A DNA stretch of 64,000 nucleotides from Mesostigma viride (lineage: Eukaryota > Streptophyta > Mesostigmatophyceae > Mesostigmatales > Mesostigmataceae): assembly GCA_009746045.1 (NCBI GenBank), contig RPFO01000065.1, positions 6,334,887 to 6,398,886 on the forward strand, read 5' to 3'. This document shows positions 58,809 through 61,673 of this stretch, in pieces. The position numbers and the translations under genes are program-made. The notes under the pieces were generated by a model. The model saw nothing but the letters and a program-made list of their open reading frames with translations, did no database searches and was not told the DNA's origin. How positions within the stretch are numbered: the stretch's first letter is position 1; the number at the start of each line of letters is the position of its first letter.

Positions 58809-60578
58809 CGTGCGCGCCATGACCCCTCCCTCCCCCCCACAGGTGCAAACGGTGTTCAAGGAGCACCGCACAAAGCTCATCAAGGTGTTCAAGCATTTCG
58901 CCGCCAATGACAAGAACGACTTTGACCACAACGAGAGCATGAACGTGGCTGAGTTCACCCAGCTGCTGCGCGCGGGAGGGCTGATGGACACCAACCTGAC
59001 GCAGCTCATGGTCGCCAAGATCTTCTCAGGAATCCAGCAAGACGAGGCCGGGGGGGGGGACGCCGAGGGGGGCAGCGACGGCGGCGGAGCGGGGGGAGCA
59101 TCCGAGATGGTGTACTCGGAGTTTCTTGAGGCAATCGCGGCAGTGGCCATGTTCCGTGTGTGCGACCCGTTCATCCCTATGCCCACGCGGTACGTCCCGG
59201 TTTCTTCTGAAATGCTCTTGAAAGTACGGTTTGGATTGTTGTACAATGGCCATGTTTGGCGTGTGCGTGACCCGTTCATTCCCCTGCCCACGCGTGACGT
59301 GGTATGTTGCTCTCTCTTCCCTGGACTCATGCTGTTGAGAGAACTCGATCATTTGCTGTATTGCTCCAGAACTGGGGATTCTGACCTGCTGCTGGGTGTG
59401 ATCTCTGGGCAGGGGGGCCGGGGGGGAGGCCGGGGGGGGAGGGGGGTGATTATGTGTCTGTGTATTAGTGCCCAACTGGTTAGTGGGTTGCTTGTCTCGT
59501 TGGTCTACCCGGGAGTGGGTGTAGTAAACAGACGCCCGGCTCACGAGTGGGCAGGTACTCTTCTGTAGGCAGATGCCCGACTGCTATCTGCTTACACGAT
59601 AGCCATTAGCCACCGTTGAGTGTCTGCTTTTCCATAGATGGCTGTTGGTGGGTCGTTCCGTTGTATTGGGGCTCAACTGGTGCCAATAGATGGTTCGATT
59701 TCACTTGGTGAGGGCTCACCTCATCGGTAAGTGTCTCTGTCAACCCGGTTGCCAGAAGTGAGGGAGTTTCTTCGGTTGATGTGCCGCCAGTGAGCGGAGG
59801 ATGCTGACCCGGTGCCCGAGTACAATGCCATGTCATTGTACAACCAGTGCAAAGCTAGTGGTTGTGTCGATACCTGGGGCTTGTTTCAGGAGGCCATGTA
59901 GATATCTCTTTGAAAAAGGCTGGCTTGAGGGGCTGCGGAAATCCAATCGTAACCCCATGGCGTACCACACCATACCATAGTACATGTAGAATTTACCTCC
60001 CTCCATGTGTCCAATCCCACATCATACAACGTGCCAGCCATGGTTTGAGCCAATGCATTCATGAACCAACTAATTAGTCTCGTGTCCCCGTTGGGGGACC
60101 ACGGAGCCAATGCATGAGGTAGCATCAAGCTATCTGACCCACATGGAGGGCAGGGAGTCAATTTGCAAAACTGATGATGATAATGTGCTTTCCAGCATAA
60201 GCCCTTCCCAACGCGCCCTGTGGTCTCGGCCGGCAGTCGTTGCTGCAACTGCTAGATAGGGGAGCCTGTTATTGCAAGAACTTGAACTCGCACCATGGGC
60301 TCCTCATTTTCCTAAAGAATGCGTAGTCGTGGTGTACTTGTGTGTCTGTGTGGAAACCTGCGATCGTGTATCAACGGCAGATACCGCACTCTGCCCGCTG
60401 CTGGCATGTCTGCCACGTGCTCTTCTGCCAAACAGGCTTTTTCCACCCGCTGCGACTGGAATCTCTCTTAAATGATCCTGGTGATGCCCCCAACCATCCC
60501 CTGTGCCTCATTTGCAGGCTAAACACATTCATCTCTGAGGTGTTTCTGCCACCGCTCCTCAAGGCCATGAAGAAATAA
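27895..60578 (+). CDS. Large CH-domain / EF-hand / coiled-coil protein gene (30 joined exons)
   Basis: I connected 30 exons in one frame from the ATG at 27895 to the TAA at 60578, about 1530 codons. Every junction keeps phase; two donors are GC instead of GT. The N-terminal 350 residues have no recognisable domain. An SFI1-like segment lies at about 421-468, short coiled coils at about 469-520, and a charged low-complexity linker at about 700-930. A plastin/fimbrin-like CH region spans about 980-1100, helical segments follow, and an EF-hand loop lies near 1422-1433. CH regions of this type bind actin in fimbrins, SFI1 repeats bind centrin, and EF-hands bind calcium. True fimbrins have N-terminal EF-hands and four CH domains, so this is a different architecture. 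A cytoskeletal or ciliary role is inferred. Additional short exons may be missed. Confidence 0.8.
28197..28403 (+). CDS. Exon 2
   Basis: 69 codons, phase 0-0, acceptor ttctgcag, donor GTATGC. It reads [18 protein letters not shown] and ends ALPEQDPK; Pro/Ser/Gly-rich. A run of about 23 C follows three bases after the donor. Confidence 0.72.
28406..28429. repeat. Poly-C run beside donor of exon 2
   Basis: About 23 consecutive C two bases after the GT of intron 2. Confidence 0.9.
28939..29027. repeat. 8-bp repeat (gcagccat)n
   Basis: About 11 copies in intron 2. The open frames reading Q-P-C-S-H-A-A-M are artefacts. Confidence 0.9.
29560..29670 (+). CDS. Exon 3
   Basis: 37 codons, phase 0-0, acceptor accatgcag, donor GTGCGC. 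It reads [17 protein letters not shown] and ends [10 protein letters not shown]. The donor is also the first unit of the 28-bp array that fills the start of the intron. Confidence 0.6.
29671..29885. repeat. 28-bp tandem repeat starting at a donor
   Basis: About 7-8 imperfect copies built on gcatgacttgggctgaacct; the first copy contains the 5' splice site of intron 3. Confidence 0.9.
30484..30708 (+). CDS. Exon 4
   Basis: 75 codons, phase 0-0, acceptor ccccgcag, donor GTGAGT. It contains [16 protein letters not shown] and [17 protein letters not shown]. No known domain recognised. Confidence 0.75.
30900..31046. repeat. 12-bp imperfect repeat (gatgatagtaaa)n
   Basis: A purine-rich tract in intron 4 with gatgacagtgga variants. 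Confidence 0.85.
31742..31781 (+). CDS. Exon 5: 40-nt microexon
   Basis: [13 protein letters not shown] plus one base, between cctcag and GTATGT. It is supported by phase: exon 4 ends in phase 0 and exon 6 needs one leading base, which only this exon supplies. Confidence 0.6.
31861..32160. repeat. (CTC)n tract, about 100 units
   Basis: A 300-bp pure-pyrimidine strand with one short slip (ctccctcc) and two G substitutions, ending in cag in intron 5, about 93 bp before exon 6. Poly-Leu, poly-Pro and poly-Arg frames are artefacts. Confidence 0.97.
32254..32393 (+). CDS. Exon 6
   Basis: 140 nt, acceptor tctgccag, donor GTACGT. It reads (V)[19 protein letters not shown] and ends DYLRRYEQ. An in-frame TGA just before the acceptor rules out upstream extension. 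Confidence 0.75.
33695..33770 (+). CDS. Exon 7
   Basis: 76 nt, phase 0 in and 1 out, acceptor tagcgcag, donor GTAATT. It reads [20 protein letters not shown], a likely helix. Confidence 0.75.
34374..34475. repeat. 43-bp tandem repeat, about 2.4 copies
   Basis: gatcatgtatcct recurs every 43 bp in intron 7. Confidence 0.85.
34600..34742 (+). CDS. Exon 8
   Basis: 143 nt, phase 1 in and 0 out, acceptor cgtggcag, donor GTGAGA. It reads (A)[19 protein letters not shown] and continues to YMDAFDG; helical, domain not recognised. Confidence 0.8.
35326..35766. repeat. 55-bp tandem repeat, 8 copies
   Basis: Eight units starting atggagcaactctcttacc in intron 8. They differ mainly at aagaac/aaggac and tgtctc/tgcctc. 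Confidence 0.95.
36018..36106 (+). CDS. Exon 9
   Basis: 89 nt, phase 0 in and 2 out, acceptor ctcccag, donor GTGGGT within AAGTGGG. It reads [20 protein letters not shown] and ends AAKAILD. The alternative reading through the donor meets a stop soon after. Confidence 0.78.
36789..36870. repeat. C-rich tract
   Basis: Two long poly-C runs separated by tttgcctggcccct in intron 9, forming the pyrimidine-rich region ahead of exon 10. Confidence 0.85.
36938..36983 (+). CDS. Exon 10: 46-nt exon, coiled coil
   Basis: [16 protein letters not shown] between ctcccag and GTACGA, completing the split Asn codon. A strongly helical, charged segment. Confidence 0.72.
37378..37572. repeat. 21-bp tandem repeat, about 9 copies
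   Basis: gatggcctatgtttgatct recurs every 21 bp, directly upstream of exon 11. Confidence 0.92.
37608..37682 (+). CDS. Exon 11
   Basis: 25 codons, phase 0-0, acceptor aacacag, donor GTACGC. It reads [20 protein letters not shown] then LLMGQ. The last 20 or so bases and the donor are repeated immediately downstream. Confidence 0.75.
38190..38333 (+). CDS. Exon 12: SFI1-like segment
   Basis: 48 codons, phase 0-0, acceptor cccccccag, donor [21 protein letters not shown] and, about 33 residues on, [10 protein letters not shown] resemble the F/A-x-x-W units of SFI1-type centrin-binding repeats. Only about two units are present, so centrin binding is a suggestion. Confidence 0.8.
38935..39006 (+). 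CDS. Exon 13: coiled coil
   Basis: 24 codons, phase 0-0, acceptor gatgcag, donor GTAGGT. It reads [20 protein letters not shown] then EALH, a leucine-heptad helix. The donor sits about 12 bases before the 7-bp satellite. Confidence 0.78.
39010..39791. repeat. 7-bp satellite (ggatatc)n, about 110 units
   Basis: It starts with ggatctt units, passes into ggatatc with a gggtatc island, then ggacctc and ggatctc, and ends again in ggatctt units. It begins about 12 bp into intron 13. All three plus frames are open but not coding. Confidence 0.97.
40619..40702 (+). CDS. Exon 14: coiled coil
   Basis: 28 codons, phase 0-0, acceptor gagcag, donor GTACGC. It reads [20 protein letters not shown] then AIAQPVIP. 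Confidence 0.78.
40736..41495. repeat. 5-bp satellite in ordered blocks (TTGAC, TCGAC, TCGCC)
   Basis: About 150 pentamers in intron 14. The first third is ttgac, the middle tcgac and the last part mixed tcgac/tcgcc then mostly tcgcc. Ser-Arg-Val-Glu-Ser frames on the minus strand are artefacts. Confidence 0.97.
42363..42698 (+). CDS. Exon 15
   Basis: 112 codons, phase 0-0, acceptor gcacgcag, donor GTGAGC. It has a Ser/basic start ([18 protein letters not shown]), a Gly/Pro stretch, and a hydrophobic helix ([19 protein letters not shown]). Basic RRGS and RRGT sites could be phosphorylation targets. Confidence 0.82.
43106..43132 (+). other. GTTG-loop hairpin motif
   Basis: acatgactccgttgggagat followed by catgt forms a stem of 10 pairs with a GTTG loop and one bulged A. 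Related motifs lie at 21647-21660 (and its inverted copy near 26372), 23812-23837 and 60079-60100. Confidence 0.5.
43151..43385. repeat. 31-bp tandem repeat, about 7.6 copies
   Basis: Units of ccctgttaatagtagtaacc plus tgatactagta in intron 15. Confidence 0.93.
43546..43740. repeat. (ATCC)n tract, about 49 units
   Basis: An uninterrupted tetranucleotide array 80 bp before exon 16. IHPS and DGWM frames are artefacts. Confidence 0.97.
43822..44844 (+). CDS. Exon 16: long charged linker
   Basis: 341 codons, phase 0-0, acceptor ccggacag, donor GTAAGG. It begins [20 protein letters not shown], then has a basic [10 protein letters not shown] cluster (nuclear-signal-like), a Gly/Glu run, Ser/Arg-rich segments including RRKSLLGML, and a polyacidic [12 protein letters not shown] tract. 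It ends [14 protein letters not shown]. It is disordered in the middle with ordered ends. A copy of the donor region lies 35-40 bases downstream. Confidence 0.85.
44826..44888 (+). repeat. Duplicated donor region of exon 16
   Basis: cgccgcgtgccggatgcggg plus taag occurs twice, giving two potential 5' splice sites (44845 and about 44883) in tandem. Confidence 0.85.
46057..46151 (+). CDS. Exon 17: CH region, first helices
   Basis: 95 nt, phase 0 in and 2 out, acceptor gtcgcag, donor [24 protein letters not shown] matches the LL-RWVNYHL-NA signature of plastin/fimbrin CH domains. Confidence 0.82.
46779..46990. repeat. 18-bp tandem repeat upstream of exon 18
   Basis: About 12 imperfect units on ggcctgttgttggtttgt; G/T-rich. 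Confidence 0.9.
47023..47092 (+). CDS. Exon 18: CH region, middle
   Basis: 70 nt, phase 2 in and 0 out, acceptor gtgagcag, donor [26 protein letters not shown] then LPS matches the NF--D-KDS-AY--LL block of fimbrin CH domains. Confidence 0.8.
48120..48269 (+). CDS. Exon 19: CH region, third part
   Basis: 50 codons, phase 0-0, acceptor cgtcgccag, donor [26 protein letters not shown] and IGVNNIL align with fimbrin R-E-VL--A-KLG---F-----I. The exon tail is echoed repeatedly in the following intron. Confidence 0.82.
48270..48605. repeat. Minisatellite derived from exon 19 tail and donor
   Basis: Repeated variants of caacaacatactggtaggtg and gccaac through the first 330 bp of intron 19. Confidence 0.85.
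48885..48940 (+). CDS. Exon 20: CH region, end; GC donor
   Basis: 56 nt, phase 0 in and 2 out. [18 protein letters not shown] matches fimbrin GNPKLNLAFVANLF--H. The donor is AG|GCAAGT, a GC-AG intron; no GT alternative preserves the frame nearby. Confidence 0.82.
49574..49670 (+). CDS. Exon 21
   Basis: 97 nt, phase 2 in and 0 out, acceptor gtggcag, donor GTGAGC. It reads (S)[15 protein letters not shown] then [17 protein letters not shown]. The (TTTG)n tract starts 22 bases after the donor. Confidence 0.8.
49692..50152. repeat. (TTTG)n tract, about 110 units
   Basis: A near-perfect tetranucleotide array in intron 21 with one tgtg interruption near 49901 and a degraded 3' end (gatcgttcgttcg). 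The CLFV/NKQT frames are artefacts. Confidence 0.97.
51101..51268 (+). CDS. Exon 22
   Basis: 56 codons, phase 0-0, acceptor ccctccag, donor GTGAGG. It reads [20 protein letters not shown], then [13 protein letters not shown] and [13 protein letters not shown]. Helical; domain not recognised. Confidence 0.8.
51337..51650. repeat. Tandem repeat of about 70 bp after exon 22
   Basis: Alternating gccttgcctttatagcc and tctataggggtcgccgtg blocks. Confidence 0.85.
51989..52111 (+). CDS. Exon 23
   Basis: 41 codons, phase 0-0, acceptor ccccacag, donor GTGGGG. It reads [20 protein letters not shown] then [20 protein letters not shown] and K. Confidence 0.8.
52822..52856 (+). CDS. Exon 24: 35-nt microexon
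   Basis: [11 protein letters not shown] plus two bases, between gcctccag and GTAAGT. Phase is needed to join exon 23 (phase 0) with exon 25 (needs two leading bases). Confidence 0.65.
53549..53571. repeat. Poly-G run in intron 24
   Basis: About 22 consecutive G on the plus strand. Confidence 0.85.
54295..54387 (+). CDS. Exon 25; GC donor
   Basis: 93 nt, phase 2 in and 2 out, acceptor ccaccag, donor GCAAGC. It reads [20 protein letters not shown] then [10 protein letters not shown]. This is the second GC-AG intron in the gene. Confidence 0.8.
55438..55567 (+). CDS. Exon 26
   Basis: 130 nt, phase 2 in and 0 out, acceptor cttgcag, donor GTGCGG. It reads [20 protein letters not shown], then [20 protein letters not shown] and FKQ. 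Its last bases recur as a minisatellite downstream. Confidence 0.8.
55568..55895. repeat. Minisatellite of about 66 bp derived from exon 26 tail and donor
   Basis: caccatcttcaagcaggt or a close variant recurs near 55656, 55722, 55788 and 55854. Its source is the exon end at 55549-55569. Confidence 0.88.
56587..56723 (+). CDS. Exon 27
   Basis: 137 nt, phase 0 in and 2 out, acceptor ccgagcag, donor GTGCGT. It reads [18 protein letters not shown] and ends [19 protein letters not shown] is not part of a P-loop context here. Confidence 0.8.
57753..57867 (+). CDS. Exon 28
   Basis: 115 nt, phase 2 in and 0 out, acceptor ccgccag, donor GTAGGT. It reads [20 protein letters not shown] then [18 protein letters not shown]. 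The donor opens a 35-bp tandem array. Confidence 0.82.
57868..58195. repeat. 35-bp tandem repeat starting at donor of exon 28
   Basis: Units with gacagctctggatataagag; the first contains the GTAGGTGG donor. About nine copies, the last ones diverged. Confidence 0.92.
58751..58806. repeat. (CA)n microsatellite
   Basis: About 28 dinucleotide units 36 bp upstream of exon 29. Confidence 0.95.
58843..59189 (+). CDS. Exon 29: EF-hand
   Basis: 347 nt, phase 0 in and 2 out, acceptor ccccacag, donor GTACGT. The loop [12 protein letters not shown] has D, D, N and E at positions 1, 3, 5 and 12 and a hydrophobic residue at 8, so calcium binding is plausible even though position 6 is Glu instead of Gly. 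A Gly/Asp insertion follows, then [16 protein letters not shown], which may be a second, degenerate EF-hand. Confidence 0.85.
60079..60100 (+). other. GTTG-loop hairpin motif, GC-shifted version
   Basis: cgtgtccccgttgggggacc followed by acg pairs as CGTG/CACG plus TCCCC/GGGGA around GTTG. It differs from the 43106 copy by paired changes in the inner stem. Confidence 0.45.
60518..60578 (+). CDS. Exon 30: C-terminus
   Basis: [19 protein letters not shown] then TAA, acceptor atttgcag. It completes the Arg codon left by exon 29. No clear TGTAA-type poly(A) signal was seen between here and the retrotransposon at 60870. Confidence 0.82.
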
Positions 60579-60869
60579 CAAACGGACCAGGCAACTAATG
60601 GAGAGGTGCAATTGTCATTTCCACCATGGATGTGATATAGAAAGCATGAATACTCACGTTCCGTGGGCACAACTGTGTTAGTGCAGGGCGTCCCCAACAT
60701 CTACTGCTCCAACCTAGGGCCATTGCTGGTACTTTTGACGTCATGAAAGCAGCGTTTTGGACTAGTGGAATATGATTTTACAGCATAAAAAGTCCATTTT
60801 ATCATGAATGAACATGGCCAACAACCCCAAGTGCCCCTAAATTTCTCAATATTTGTAGAGAAATGCTAC
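60579..60869. other. Region between CH/EF-hand stop codon and retrotransposon
   Basis: Presumably 3' untranslated and downstream sequence of the plus-strand gene; nothing else recognised. Confidence 0.5.
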
Positions 60870-61006
60870 TTCTATTAACCGTGGAACTCCAGGGTAACCA
60901 GACTCTTTATTAAAACAATGAGTGGAGCACATACAAAAGGCAGGCCACATCCCGGCCGCCGATGCTCATGGGAACACTTATTGCTTGGCAAAGGCTAGCC
61001 TTACCC
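60870..61006 (-). repeat. Split direct repeat, copy B2 (137 bp), element 3' end
   Basis: Identical to 61465-61601. Sequence similarity between the two copies stops sharply at ttctat on the outer side and ttaccc on the inner side. Confidence 0.93.
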
Positions 61007-61464
61007 CCAAACCCGCGGGGGGGGGGGGGGGGAAAAGAAAAGAGGCCGACCTTAGCTAGGTGGGTTTGTTTTTGTCCTTTTTTGCGTGTCATGCGGCCTT
61101 GGCCCGGACGGCATTTTTTCGCCACGCAAATGTTGCGTCTGAACAAATGACGCAATGTGGCGTTCTAATTGCCGGCAGCTTACGTAAGGCTGCCGGGGCT
61201 ATTAGGTCACATATTGCGTGAGAGAAAGAATCTAGATCTAGTTAATCACTACGCCATGAGCCAAGAAACCTAGACAGTGGCAGGTTTATATCTCAACGTA
61301 GCTCCTGCCACCTGGCCAAGAAAAAACTGGCCAAAGCTTTGGCCACGACTGATCCGGATCAGGCCGCACCGGCCTCAAAAGGTTTGTCACGTGAACCCAA
61401 TAACCTAGCTATAGCGGCTACCCTTCCATCTCACTATAAAGAAACTATGTTCAGAGAACCACGA
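61007..61464 (-). repeat. A2 block between the split direct repeats
   Basis: 458 bp with a poly-G run (61017-61032 on plus) and short inverted motifs, for example gccggcagc...gctgccggc at 61173-61198. It is expected to match the unseen 5' end (A1) of the element. Confidence 0.7.
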
Positions 61465-61601
61465 TTCTATTAACCGTGGAACTCCAGGGTAACCAGACTC
61501 TTTATTAAAACAATGAGTGGAGCACATACAAAAGGCAGGCCACATCCCGGCCGCCGATGCTCATGGGAACACTTATTGCTTGGCAAAGGCTAGCCTTACC
61601 C
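61465..61601 (-). repeat. Split direct repeat, copy B1 (137 bp)
   Basis: Identical to 60870-61006, offset 595 bp. It starts 72 bp beyond the polyprotein stop codon in the element's direction. Confidence 0.93.
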
Positions 61602-61673
61602 TTATATCCCTCCCTGGCGATCCATGCCAGGGGCAAAGAACCTAGCATAATGACAGAGAAATGAACAACCAAA

